Under the pieces are notes generated by a model, which worked only from the letters and a program-made list of their open reading frames with translations, was not told the origin of the DNA and made no database searches. A DNA stretch of 64,000 bases from positions 316,363 to 380,362 of the forward strand of contig LNKV01000003.1 of the NCBI GenBank assembly GCA_001465935.1, read 5' to 3'. Below, one piece after another: positions 49,542 to 60,774 of this stretch (positions are counted from its first letter, which is position 1; each line of letters begins with the position of its first letter). The stretch comes from Clarireedia homoeocarpa (taxonomy: Eukaryota > Ascomycota > Leotiomycetes > Helotiales > Rutstroemiaceae). A program made the position numbers and the translations under genes.

Positions 49542-50003
49542 GTTAACCCAGGTCCAATTTTACTATGGAAAATGCCAGCAGGAGAAAGCGAATAAGCGAA
49601 GCGGACTACTCGTTATGTATAGTACGCTCAACTATAGGACAGCTAGGCAAATGGTATGTACATAGTATAGCCTTGTCATCCGAACCCTTTGCAAACCCAA
49701 GGGGACACAGAGACGTTGAGCTTGAAAACCCCATGCCGTTTTACAGCCATTATCCTTACCACAGTTTGGCAATGTTGAGCGGTCTTTGGTAGTTCACGAC
49801 TCATGAGCATTTCGCGTGGCCCGAGATCGATAATGCACATTGAGTGACGTAGATTAGTGTGACAACTATTGAATAGGTGTGGCATCTAACGTCTGTCATC
49901 GATGAAATAGTTGTCGGGTGGCATCGGCCTCTTTAGAACTACTTGACTTGAGGACGGACGCCGTTAAGAGGACTCGAGCCGCACCTGCAGTAGTGAGAGT
50001 TGA

Positions 50004-50099
50004 TAGTTGCCCAGTTGCCAGCTGCCAGTTGCCCAATTGACAGCTGCCAGTTGCCCAGTTGCCAGTTGCCAGCTGCCAATTGCCAGCTGCCAGTTGCCC
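50004..50099. repeat. Heptanucleotide minisatellite (AGYTGCC), about 13 units
   Basis: Units AGTTGCC, AGCTGCC and AATTGCC, some with an extra C, run for about 95 bp. It is a second 7-bp-period minisatellite in the window, unrelated in sequence to that at 7.0 kb. Confidence 0.88.
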
Positions 50100-50748
50100 A
50101 AAGCGCTGAAGGCACGTTGGTACTTGCATCTACGGAGCAAAGCGAAAGCAATGCACTTGTCACGTGGAGTTCAAATGCCGAAGATCGTGTGTGACGTCGG
50201 AGAAGCGGAACAAGTTACATAAGTTGCATTAGAGACCGAAACTGCGATGATCGTCGATGCAGCACACAGCATGCAGAGCAGATAGGAAAGCAAGTAAGTT
50301 AGGAATAGATCATCAAGAACGGCGAGGAAGAGAGAAGAGGGGAGGAGAGGAGAGGAGAGGAGCGGAAGGTGAGCGTGTTAGCACTGGAGACATGATAACA
50401 ATAAATATCATCAATTTCCAGTCTCCGGAGACACCAGGAGAATTATCTACCGAGGACTTTTTTCGGAGAGTCGGCAGAATCATACCTTCGTACCTTCGTA
50501 TGTAACTCGGGATCCAGCGAGTGAGTGTTGTCATACGATTTTGCCTTACATCATCACAAATCGGCGTTTTGTCGCATTGCATCATGACTTGGTGATGCAA
50601 AGAGCTTACACTCACATAGTTGAATATCACAAGTCAAAATTGGGTCTCAGTTCCGGGCTTTGAAAATTTGTAATTGGAAAAAACGAGAAGAAAGCTGTTT
50701 GGCAGTCGAGTCTTTATTAGCATTCAATTGATCGATATTTTTGTGATT

Positions 50749-50800
50749 ACCATACACATACACATACACATACATATACACACACACACACACACAACAC
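50749..50800. repeat. (CACATA)n/(CA)n microsatellite
   Basis: CATACA hexamers pass into a pure CA run. It lies in the upstream region of RCF2, about 340 bp before the start codon. Confidence 0.85.
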
Positions 50801-51061
50801 AACTTACACCGGACCTTCCAGCAATTTCTTCCTGAACCGCTTTGTAAAGGATTAGAACCACTGCATCAGTGGTGGAACGTATACGCATCATTCAAATTAA
50901 CGTACGATCGACGAAAAACTTATAAAAGAAGAATTCCCGGGCATCGATTGAGGAATAACACCAAGTCCAGACAGCATTGGAGCACCCAATTTTCAACTAG
51001 GACTTCAACTACCCCTCTACGAACAAAATCCCGAGCTCCAAAAAGAAAAGAAAAAAAGAAA

Positions 51062-51096
51062 AACAGCTTCATAGCTTCATAGCTTCATAGCTTCAC
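51062..51096 (+). repeat. Short 10-bp tandem repeat in RCF2 5' leader
   Basis: Three and a half copies of AGCTTCATAG end about 45 bases before the RCF2 start codon. Confidence 0.85.
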
Positions 51097-51138
51097 GCCA
51101 CAACACCAAGTTTATCCCAACATCATAATCTCAACAAG

Positions 51139-52212
51139 ATGAAGATTCTCACAAAAGAAGAAGAGCAAGCTCATTACAATGCCACCCTCAAGGGAGGTAT
51201 CACCGGTGGTGTTCTCGGTTTGGCATTGGTAAGCTCTCCCCACTATCCTATTCCAGCAATCCAGCTCGGAAATCTGACAGCCCACTACAGGGAGGAGCAG
51301 CAGTCTACGCAGCAAACGCCCGTTTTCACACCATCCGCAACCTCACCATCCCCATGAAAACCTTCCTCGTAACCTCGTCCGGCACATTCGCCGCCATCAT
51401 CCAAGCAGACCGCGCCTCGCGCTCCTTCGAATGGAACCGCGACCCCTCCCGAAAATACAAAGACAAGACCACGCGCGCCCTGGAAGAGGAAAAAGCCAAC
51501 GAAACCACCATGCAGCGTCTCAAGGACTGGGGCAGAGAAAATCGCTATCCGATCGTTACTGCATCATGGGTTGCGAGTATGGGAATTGCGTTGGGGCTTG
51601 TGGGCCGGAATCCGTATCTGTCTGGTGCACAGAAGCTGGTGCAGGCTAGGGTGTATGCGCAAGGATTGACGCTCGCGGTGCTGGTTGCTACAGCGGCGTT
51701 TGAGATGGGTGATGCGAAGAAGGGAGAGGGCAGGTGGGAGACAATTAAGGTTATTGATCCGAATGATCCTGAGCACAAGCATTTGATCGAGAAGAGGATT
51801 CACCACGAAGCCTACGAGGGAGAAGATTTATGGCGCGGTATGTTCTTTTTTTTCCCCTATGTGCAACACCTCTCCTAAACTTAAAAAGATGCTAATCATC
51901 CCCACTCTAGATATGGTAGAAGCAGAGGAGCGCCGCATGAAGGAGCGCAAAGCCGCTGCGAGCAAATCCCGCGAAGAGCACTCCAAAGACAACAACCAGC
52001 GTTTGGTCTCGGACAAGACATCCCGAGGCACAGAGAACAAAACAAAGATAGCCTCGGAGATGAAGAGCGCGGGGAAGGTCGACTACAAGGAGGCTGAGGA
52101 AAAGGAGAGGAAGAATATGGAGAAGCAGACGGAAAAGGAGACGGCGATTCGAAAGGATGGTCCGGTTTCGGAACCGAAGGTTACGGACAGGAACGAGGCT
52201 AAGAGTTACTAA
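51139..52212 (+). CDS. RCF2: Respiratory supercomplex factor 2 (HIG1 domain)
   Basis: Three exons (51139-51228, 51291-51837, 51911-52212) give 312 residues. The N-terminus MKILTKEEEQAHYNATLKGG with the first glycine-rich helix (GGITGGVLGLALGGAAVYAA) is the Rcf2 signature. A HIG1-type hairpin follows (YPIVTASWVASMGIALGLV and LTLAVLVATAAFEM, roughly residues 120-180). The last 110 residues are highly charged, Lys/Glu-rich, probably matrix-exposed coiled coil. Rcf2 binds cytochrome c oxidase in the inner mitochondrial membrane and helps form the III-IV supercomplex. The long charged tail is fungal-typical. Exon 1 is separated by a short intron right after the first helix. Confidence 0.87.
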
Positions 52213-52323
52213 TTGATTTCTTGAAAGCGTGGCTAGCTTAGTGGTTTAATCAGGTGTTAAGGAAGGTAAAGGTGGAGGGAAATTGGTAAAATATTGTCAT
52301 CGTTAGCATTGCATATGATATAT

Positions 52324-52616
52324 GCGGGCACGCGGCCGAGCTCAGTGATGGCACACCAAAACGTTTTTAGGCGAGGCTCTTCTTCCCCTATAGTTTCTAG
52401 TTTAGGCCTTCTTCAGAAAAAGTAATTAGTACTGCATTCTACACTCAGGATATATAAAATTTCGCCCTTTGAAAGCTTGATTCATCCTCGCCATTTCGAT
52501 GTAATTTTTATTAAAACTGCTTAGTTATTACGAAAGTTAATGGAAAATTAAGAATCGTGGGTAAGTAAAAGTAGCATAGAATGGTGTGCCACGACTAAAC
52601 TCGGCCGCGTGGCGGG
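52324..52616. mobile_element. MITE-like element, 283 bp, imperfect TIRs and 5-bp TSD
   Basis: The left end at 52329 reads CACGCGGCCGAG, then nine partly matching bases, then GGCACACCA to 52358. The right end (52582-52611) is its inverted counterpart: TGGTGTGCC, nine bases, CTCGGCCGCGTG. The pair is exact over the outer 12 and inner 9 bases. GCGGG flanks both sides (52324-52328 and 52612-52616), as a 5-bp target-site duplication would. No ORF lies inside, so it is non-autonomous. It sits about 110 bp past the RCF2 stop. The superfamily is not assigned. Confidence 0.7.
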
Positions 52617-52851
52617 GTAGTTCTATGTCGTTTGGTGTTTCATTTGGATTGCTGCTGCTGTTGTTGTCGGGGTTTGGGGGGTTGCACTCTGTATATCTGT
52701 ATCAATAGCGTGGGATTATGAATGAAACCAAACTTCCATCATCCGTTAGTTAGTCTTTGAATATCTCGATGCAATTTTCTAGCGCCGGACTGTCTCAGGG
52801 ATGACTCTCCTATCCTGGATATTCATTCGCATGGTGTATGGATTACCGTTA

Positions 52852-52864
52852 GGGGGGGGGGGGG
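52852..52864. repeat. Poly-G tract
   Basis: A run of about 13 G, the second homopolymeric G tract in the window. Confidence 0.8.
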
Positions 52865-52937
52865 ACTTTGCTCGCTATGCAGGGAGAAAGAGAAAGTGGG
52901 AGGAGAAGGAAAATAGGAGAGGAGGAAGGAATGAATG

Positions 52938-52967
52938 CATCTATCTATCTATCTATCTATCTATCTA
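52938..52967. repeat. (ATCT)n microsatellite
   Basis: Seven direct ATCT units, in the RCF2/NPR2 convergent region. Confidence 0.88.
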
Positions 52968-53598
52968 GAGAAACATAGATGAGATTAGATGAGATTCGCC
53001 TGCAGTATCGTCCTGAGCGGATATCTACACCCATTGGTACTGAGTGACTAGTAGCAGTCGCGAATCAAGGGACGGACTTTTCTCATTATTGTTTGTGATC
53101 TCATATTCTCCTCTGTTAAATAGGAGTGTAGTGGGAGTGAAATAGCTGCTCAGTAAACTAACTGGTCAGATATATGGAGAGCATGACGGGGGAAATGGAT
53201 TTATTGGTTATTATACTATATTATATTATATTTTGTGAGCCAGACTAATATATCTCAGGGGACCTTCTGCTAGAGACTGGCGTATGTGACATTGCATGTA
53301 TTCCTTGTGTGACGGTATGCTCCATTATTGGGAGATTGAATCGAGTGGAGACTTAAGGTGGTATTGGTCGGGAAGACTCGAGACGTGATGGGGATGAATT
53401 GTTGTTATTTGCACGCGAGGTGCGGGGTATGTTGAGAAGTATTTGTGTGAGCTTGAGATTGGTGCTCGAAGGTCGATCGGCGGTGATGTATCCGGGGTAT
53501 ATTTGATAAATCGAGATTTTCTCAGGAGAAAATTGTACACTTTTAGTCTCTTATTGTCTCCCATGCTGAAGGTCCGTAGATATTTCTATAACATCAAA

Positions 53599-54936
53599 TC
53601 ATCGGTAGATAATTTCCACATCCCCCTTCGGAAACTTGCGCAACTTCTCCATGATCTTTGCATCAGTGATATTCATCTCAGTGATTATTTGATCAAAGCA
53701 ATGACATCCATCTGTATATCTTTGTAGCGGATCTCCTCGACCTCCATCTGTAGGCATGGATTGACCTGATATTATAGATGCAAGATATTGAGAGGATACC
53801 GCATACTTGTGAACTCGATAGATCAGTCCTTTGATGACGCCGAATTGGATGAATCGGCGGACATCGACGTAGTTGAGTACATTGAGTCCTTGATCCATGT
53901 GCAACTTGAGCCATTCCTTGAGCGTGCGCGAGGTACAGAGAGAGGTGAAGAGTCGGCATAGGAGGAAGTTGGATAGCCGAGGTCCGTTGATGTAGACGTA
54001 ATCAGCGCATTCATCTTGTAAGCCGTCTTTGTCGTCTAGGAAATCGTTGATTTCTGCAGTTGGTGCGTAGATGTTTCCAAATAGGAAGATGTCGAGCATG
54101 AGAATGCAATCGTAGTATAGGAGATGCTGTAGGGCAATCTTCGTGAGATCTAACGCAACGTCCGCATCATGAGCTATTCGCCGGACATCCTTAATGCCGT
54201 CTATATGATTGATGACTTTCTTCATCGTAAGGTCCCAGGTGTCATCGATGATTTCCGCGAATTTGATCTTGGAAATTGGGACGTGCCAGGCTTTGATTGG
54301 TGGTGGATGTCTGTGAATAGGAAACAGCTTCATGTTGATAGTGTTGGCGTCATCTATATTCGTCAGTGAAAGTCTTGCTATTCTCGAGCAGCTTGGTACA
54401 TACCGACAGGAATCATGCATTCATTGTAGTTGTTCAAGTCCTCCTTTATAATCTCGAGCAGTGCAGCAATCGACCGCCGGCCTTGACTCGGGAAGGCGTC
54501 GTCCTGACTAAGAAACTCGTTCTGGATTTCCATTTCCGTGAACGTGCTGGCTAATCGTTTGACAACTGCTTCGTAGGGGACCTTGTCTACCTCGATTCTG
54601 ATGACGATGCAGAAATTGAACATGAATTCATTGCGTTCATATTTCTCGTCTTTGATGCAAACCGGATGACTTAGAATGCGATACTTATTTTCTGCATCAC
54701 ACACCGTAACATATCGGTTGCAAAATGCTTGACGTGGTATGATATATTCGGCCATTTTCTCAAAGTCAAATAGACGTGGTTTGTCCACATCTGGTTCTGG
54801 GACAATGCATCCTGGAGGACTTTGATGCACAACCTTCGTACCTAAAAGCGATGTTAGAATTGAGACTTGGAATCTTTAAAGAAAATCACATGCCTTTCTG
54901 AGGAAGAAATCGGGCGAAGAATATTCCTTCAATCAT
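53599..54936 (-). CDS. NPR2: Nitrogen permease regulator 2 (GATOR1/SEACIT subunit)
   Basis: Three exons (54936-54894, 54841-54404, 54353-53599) give 411 residues. The N-terminus MIEGIFFARFLPQKGTKVVH begins the longin-like domain, followed by YIIPRQAFCNRYVTVCD and FNFCIVIRIEVDKVPYEAVV. The linker IHRHPPPIKAWHVPISK and the winged-helix C-terminus (DPLQRYTDGCHCFDQIITEM) are family hallmarks. With Npr3 and Iml1 it forms the GTPase-activating complex that lowers TORC1 activity when amino acids are scarce. The first intron begins with GC (AAG|GCATGT): only this non-canonical donor gives the conserved QKGTKVVHQSP junction, and nearby GT donors break frame. It is convergent with RCF2. Confidence 0.9.
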
Positions 54937-55668
54937 AGCGAGATGTTGAGGAGGTCGTTGATTTGGATCAGTTATGTAGGATCCTCGCCGCCCGCCCACT
55001 TCATTAGATAGTATCTATGGAAGTTTGCCGTGGTCAGCCTGCTTTCTAAAATCATTGAAAGAAACACCAAAGCGAGTAGTGAAGTCAACGATGCATGTCG
55101 CAAAATCAAAATGCCTGCCTGCATGGTAGTATTCAAGCCACAGCTGAGCCGTGCACGACTCTTGCGCCACAATAGCAGCGATGAAAGGGACACGTTGCCA
55201 ATTGGAGCACTTACCGACATGACAGAATTTTTGAGACTATTGACGGACGACGTAGAAAATAAATGTCGTGGTTGGATCTGTGAACAAAGAGACAAATCAA
55301 GCTCTATTTCAACAAATTCTCTCAAAATGCCTATTCTTCCTTCTGCTTCTCGCCAACAACACTATGGTCACGATGCGGCTCCAGCGAGACCGTGAACCGC
55401 GCGATAGTGACTATACCGCGCTTACACCGCAATCTGAACTATTTCTTGGGAAGGACCTTGAATCTTGATATTGCAAGGAATCTTATCGAAATTTCTTCGT
55501 AAACTCCATCATAGAGCGCAGTTTCCAAGGCTCTCGAAGTCGACCAACGTGTTGCAAAAGCCAACGACTGGTCCTGTCAATCTGTTTCGCGGCGTTCTCT
55601 TCTAGTCTTGGGGGAACATTTCATATTACTTCATTTAATCTTGTGTTTCAATCTTCGACTTGGCCATT
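54937..55668. promoter_or_regulatory. Divergent promoter NPR2 / Rrg1-like gene
   Basis: The 732 bp between start codons. Overlapping short ORFs on both strands (54972-55325 minus, 55030-55395 plus) have no recognisable domain and no splice continuity with the neighbours. Confidence 0.45.
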
Positions 55669-56967
55669 ATGCCTTCGAACGAATCATTAGACGTTGCTGC
55701 TATTGGTGGCCATAAACCCAACAATAAATCTATTCACTGTAGGTCAGCCCATTTCCACAAAGTAAGTATTGTGACTCATTTCACTAATACCGCTCTCATA
55801 GCTTTGGATCTTCCGCAGCTTTATAGAAAACCCTCTTTTTCTGAGCTTTTCCATACTCTGGAGCTTTTGAGGCTCCAACCACCGTCATGGGATACAGCAT
55901 CACGACAATCCATTGAAGATGATGCTCAAGGCATATCACGATACCTAACAAGACTGATTGGAAGCGATTTGTACTGGTTTTTCACTGACGTGGATGACGA
56001 AGAAGCGGAAGAAAGAAGAGAGACAATACACGAACTCGCCAGTAAACGGCTCGCTGAACGCTGTGGCCGCTCAGGTAGGAAACAACTTCCCTCAACCTGT
56101 GGCCCTTATGCAATGCGCGGCATATATCGAGCCTTATACTAACAGTATCTAGCAATGCCACACATGCTTCGTACATGGATAATTCCTGCTTCAGAATTCT
56201 CAAGGGAACTAAGCATTGAGCTATGCGAACCTCCACTGACTGGAGATAGTCTAGGTTTAAAAACGTGGGGTACATCCTTCGTGATGGCAAGAAAGCTTGA
56301 GGAGTTGAGCAAGCAGTACTTGAGTCACCTGCTGTGCAAATATGCACCAGATAACCATGATACTAACATGAAAGTAAAGGTCCTAGAGCTAGGTGCTGGC
56401 ACCGGACTTCTCGGCATCACTGCTGCTCTTCTTTGGGAGCAGGAAGTTGTTCTGACTGATCTTCCGGATATCGTGCCAAATCTGCAGGTCAACGTCAATA
56501 GAAACGGCTTGGGCGAGAACACTTCCAGTAATAGGACTAGGGCAAGTATTCTTGACTGGACTAATGCCGAGAATTCTGATGTTTTTAGCCAAAGTCCCGA
56601 AGAAAAATTCGAGGTACGCATGGAGCAAACGGGCCTGACCCACCGAAATCCGACCTGCTAACATATCCAATAGATTATTCTCGTTTCCGATCCCTTTTAC
56701 GACACGCATCATCCTCAGCTTCTTGCAGGTGTCATCCCAAACTTTGTAAAGGAAATGGATGAGCGAAGCCGCATTGTCGTTTCCGTTCCTCTTCGCGATG
56801 CTGCGACACGAGCCATGAAAGCCGACTTTGAAACACGCATGAAAGAATCCAACTATGAACTACTAGTTCATGGACGTGAACGTTGTCTTGATGACTGGGA
56901 AGAGTCTGCGGAGGATGAGAACGATTGTGTCTACTGTTGGTGGAGTATCTGGAAACCCATTTCATAA
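55669..56967 (+). CDS. rrg1: SAM-dependent methyltransferase, Rrg1-like (family 16)
   Basis: Four exons (55669-55738, 55802-56074, 56153-56613, 56674-56967) give 365 residues. The N-terminal helical part (LDLPQLYRKPSFSELFHTLE and LRLQPPSW) resembles fungal Rrg1-type proteins. The class I methyltransferase core follows: motif I VLELGAGTGLLGITAA, an acidic LTDLPDIVPNLQVNVNRN strand, and LVSDPFYDTHHPQLL as the post-II/motif IV region. Related family-16 enzymes methylate lysines on other proteins; the substrate is unknown, and S. pombe rrg1 is glucose-responsive. The first intron is 63 nt with no in-frame stop, so retention would insert 21 residues without frameshift. The methyltransferase call is firm; the Rrg1 assignment is moderate. 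Confidence 0.8.
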
Positions 56968-58528
56968 GTCAAAAAGTTCTTCCAGAAATGGTGATTTCGA
57001 ATGATCATGAATCTTCCTCATAACAATGGCCCATATGCTTTCGAAATGATTGTAAAGTTGCACAAAACCATGATGCACACCTACGATCAAAGAACCCATT
57101 TACTTTTGTTTCTCGACGTTGCGGTGCGAACATACTGGGTTCTCTCCAGGATGCTCGTCAGTGTCCCCTTTGAGTCTTTCACTTTTTCTCGTTCCCTATG
57201 ATGCGATGTCATAATCACCCCCTGTTCCTGCCGTCATCTGTGTAGACTCTCCAGCTCTCCGACCATGCTTGACACAGGGCTTCATTAATATTATTTTGCG
57301 GAGCTGGAAGTCCGGTCTTAAAACAGATGCTGATCGAGAAACTGCCCAAAATACTTCTGATCGCATCATCGAAGTATTTGTCCAGGAGGCAATCTTCTTC
57401 GTTCCTTCTCGTCCGAGGTTACTTTATCTAAAGCATCTGTGTGCATTTGAATAGCGGGGAAGAACGACCGTTCCATCATAAAGGCTTATGGCTTTACTGA
57501 AGATTCACTGCTCATGAACTACCGAAGCTATTTTTACTTGCATACTTCGGTTTAATGCAGGAACGAAAACAAAGTAGATGCCAAAGAACCGTCGCATCTG
57601 AGCCTAAGGGTTGCTTTGAACACTTCTTAGTCTGGGAGAGCGTACTTTCCCACCCCCAGTCTCGAATACCTGCGGTGCCAGCCGGCTCTTGATAGAGAGT
57701 TGTGGCATCTTGAATTCATATTTTTCCCTTCAAATTGCCTTTGCGATAACATATATTCAGCAAACACCGCTTTCTGCACAACAATTCTTATCATACCATT
57801 CCGTGTTCTACCGATTCCACGTTTTCTTTCCACTTTTTTCTGACCGGAGAAGTACCTCAGGAGTCTTTGTATCAACCCTAAATTCACTACGAGTCATCAC
57901 TGCAGTCTCACAGATCCGCTGTCGGATGGTTCACATACCCCTCTGAACTCGCAGTGGTCTCTGAATAATCCACTGATGTTTTTTTCCTTTGCTCCCAACT
58001 CCGACTCAGTAGGCTTATGTCTTGTCGGCTTAAATTGCGTAATGGCAAATTCTTCCTCCTCTTCTTAAATATGCCTATCATCTACAAGTTATTCCTCAAC
58101 AATAAAACAGGCTTAAGAGGTTTGACATTACCATAATTCCTTGTGAGTAAAAAGACTCTCATACCGCCTTGTTTGGCAGTACAACACTGCCAGGCATTTG
58201 ATACTGGCAGAAGAGCTTTTCAAAAGCTCAGGCTGGATCGTAATCACTACGAACTTTGCAGAACCGGGAGGATTTTGTCGATATCGACCATCAGCTCTTG
58301 TCGAGAACACGTTCATCGGACGAATGCTATTGCATGCTGGTTGCACAAGATAACTCCTAGCTGGCCAAATTTCTTGCAGTCTTCTTAACATAGACTTCGT
58401 GTTGTCCGACCCCATACTACATTTTGAAGGGTTGCTTATTCTTACCACACACGCGGCCAAAACCCCATAATATAATTTCCCACCAAGAACGAACTCGGCC
58501 CGCTCGACACCCTCGACAGACTGCCAAA
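56968..58528. other. Intergenic 1.6 kb, nothing recognised
   Basis: This lies downstream of the methyltransferase and upstream of the next plus-strand gene. Minus ORF 58128-58544 and short plus ORFs show no domain and no consistent splicing. Confidence 0.45.
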
Positions 58529-60774
58529 ATGGTCGGCATACCAACTTATACTCCCTTGGAGATCAGGTACATCCTGCAGGCGAAAAGGAAGAACCTAGGA
58601 CTACAGCCAAGTTCCCGGAAATCGAATGCAGAAATCGCTCAGGAGACCATGAAGTTGAATGAAAAACACAAAAGGCGCTTTCACGAAATCCCGCCGAATG
58701 GCGTCAACTACATCTGGCACAAGCATAAAGATGACCCCAAGTAAGTCGATACATGATCTTCTCCATCATGCTCAAGATTCTGGGCGTACTCGGGCTTCGA
58801 GCTCTTAAACTGCTATATTGCGGCTAGCATTATACTAACAATCAGACTAGGTATCGGGGGCCTTTCTTAGCCCACTTACGAAATTCGGTTGCGTCAAGGT
58901 AGAGCCTCCCATATCTTTCTTTCCTTTTTTCCCCTTCCTTCCTTCCCTTCCTTCCTTGCATTTTTTGTCTCGATCTCACCTGCTACACACAAATTCGTAA
59001 CCTGAATTCCTAAGTCTATAGACTGACATACTACAGCCCTATTCCTAGAGCTACTCCACCATTTCAAGGACTGAGCAGACTCAACTCGGTAGCTCCGTCC
59101 GACATCCACGCCTTCAAAGGGCTTTTGCCCAACTCTTCCGCAGAAATGCAGTCCTCTCACCATGGGCAGGTTGCAAACCCCAGCAACTTAGTTTCTACGT
59201 TCTACTTGGACATGAATGGCAGAGGGTACAATTTAGTGGGCTTCATTGGTCGTTCCGCAGTCTATATCGGCGACGATGGTAGACAGTATATCCACAAGCT
59301 CGTCTCACCAAATGAGGTTCATATGGAACCACTTGAGAATCATCTGGTGCCAATTGGCAGATCAAATTACTCCCCGCACAGAACTCGCAATTCAAGTCAT
59401 GCTCACGCCCAGAACGGCTCGGTTATCTATACTTCACCCAGCAATACAAGCCCACTCGTTCCAATCCCACATGAGCTGGCACAGCAATTTCACGCTTCTC
59501 AAGGGCATCATAACAGCGCAATGAGCGGCTCTACGGGCAGTCCAATGTCGGCCACACACCAACTTTCTGGGAATCCGTATGTGCACCCGCAGCAGTCAGT
59601 CCAACCTAGCACGAATCACTTCCAACAACGCCAGAACCCAAGCTTTCAGAATGAACGCTTAGTACAACCTAATATCAATCACTCCCAGCAAATCCAGAAC
59701 CCAGCTTTCCACACTGGACACCCAGTCTGTATTGACCAATTCCCTAATCGTCCGCCACCGAATTCGAGCGTCGCGCATGCTAGTGCTCAGATTTCATACA
59801 TGCATGCGCCTGTCCAATCTCGTCAACACGAGGCATCACAGAATCTTCCAGCACCTGGATTTACGCCGCCAAATGTGGGTCTATCGGTAGAAAATTCCAG
59901 CGTAACTCAACTTCCACACACCATTAATGAGCCCTCACTCATGGCCGGCATGGATGGGTTTGCTTTAGATGATTGGGTATTATCAAACTGGTACCAGCAG
60001 GCAGACTCTCATGGGGCTGTTGAAAAAATGCCAACTACAATGGACAACAAGCCAGATAACCCTGATCCGCGTACACCAAATACTCCAGCACAATTCAAAA
60101 ATGTCGATTCACTTACAATTCCGAAAACAACATCTAAAAGAGGCGCAACCTCGATGAATACGGAGCCGTCAGCCAAAAGACCAAAAGTTGAGCCTGCTAC
60201 CCAGGTACTTACACCAACGAGCATATACAATTCTCAATCGTCAGTCAGTTCGTCGGTACAACCATCATCGCAACCAGCAACCGTAAATTCTTCCCCATTC
60301 TTGGCCCATCAAATGCAGGGAATGAAGCAATCTCCACAAGCAACACATGATCCACAACAAGCGTCAAGCGGAACAAACAATAGGTTGTCTGTTGGTCATA
60401 TGGTTGCCGATGGTGCAACAAACACGACAGGCACGATGAATTCCGACACATCTTTACTTAATCACCAAGAAGTGGAGGCATTAATTCGTCAAGGCTTAGA
60501 TACGACGGTGGATAGAGATCTTAATCTGATTGCAATCAGATATGAAAAGTCACAAAGGAGTATGTTCAGAAAGATGCTACTTGGCTCCAATACTCTGGAA
60601 GATTATCTCCAGGGCAAAGTGAGCCCAGGAACGCAACCAGATGATGCCGAAATCGATGCATTCTACCCAGTGCCTTCTGATGGAATGGATCTTGAACCAT
60701 ATCCCCACTGGGTCACTGAATGGAGAAAGACTCATCCTGAGGAGATGTTTGAAGATTGGCCCTGTCAAGATTAA
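58529..60774 (+). CDS. Gln/Ser/Pro-rich protein, unknown function (probably nuclear)
   Basis: Three exons (58529-58740, 58851-58898, 59037-60774) join in frame to 665 residues from ATG 58529. The first 70 residues are basic and conserved-looking (GIPTYTPLEIRYILQAKRKN, ending YIWHKHKDDPK) and continue as KYRGPFLAHLRNSVASR over the second exon. The centre is disordered, with HPQQSVQP, NHFQQRQNP, NHSQQIQNP near-repeats and many Ser/Pro/Gln. KRPKVEP near 350 resembles a nuclear signal. The C-terminus is ordered and acidic (LIRQGLDTTVDRDLNLIAIR, DDAEIDAFYPVP, PHWVTEWRKTHPEEM). I do not recognise a family. The composition fits a transcriptional co-regulator, which is only a guess. Confidence 0.75.

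Larger units (their letters stand above)
46927..51138. other. 4.2-kb non-coding region, SFP1/RCF2 divergent
   Basis: No gene was assembled. It contains the G-rich tract, several simple repeats, a heptanucleotide minisatellite at 50.0 kb, a CA/CACATA microsatellite and short upstream ORFs. It must include both promoters and a probably long SFP1 5' leader, as is common for regulators. Confidence 0.5.
52617..53598. other. RCF2/NPR2 convergent intergenic region
   Basis: No gene was seen; it holds the poly-G and ATCT repeats and the expected terminators of both genes. TATAT-rich sequence near 53210-53235 could serve as efficiency elements. Confidence 0.45.

Noticed and set aside
55030..55395. Small gene between NPR2 and the methyltransferase
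   Set aside because: It starts from a non-ATG codon and has no domain. NPR2 already has its conserved N-terminus, so no extra exon is needed.
58128..58544. 138-codon minus ORF upstream of the unknown Gln-rich protein gene
   Set aside because: It overlaps the start of the supported plus-strand gene and has no recognisable motif.
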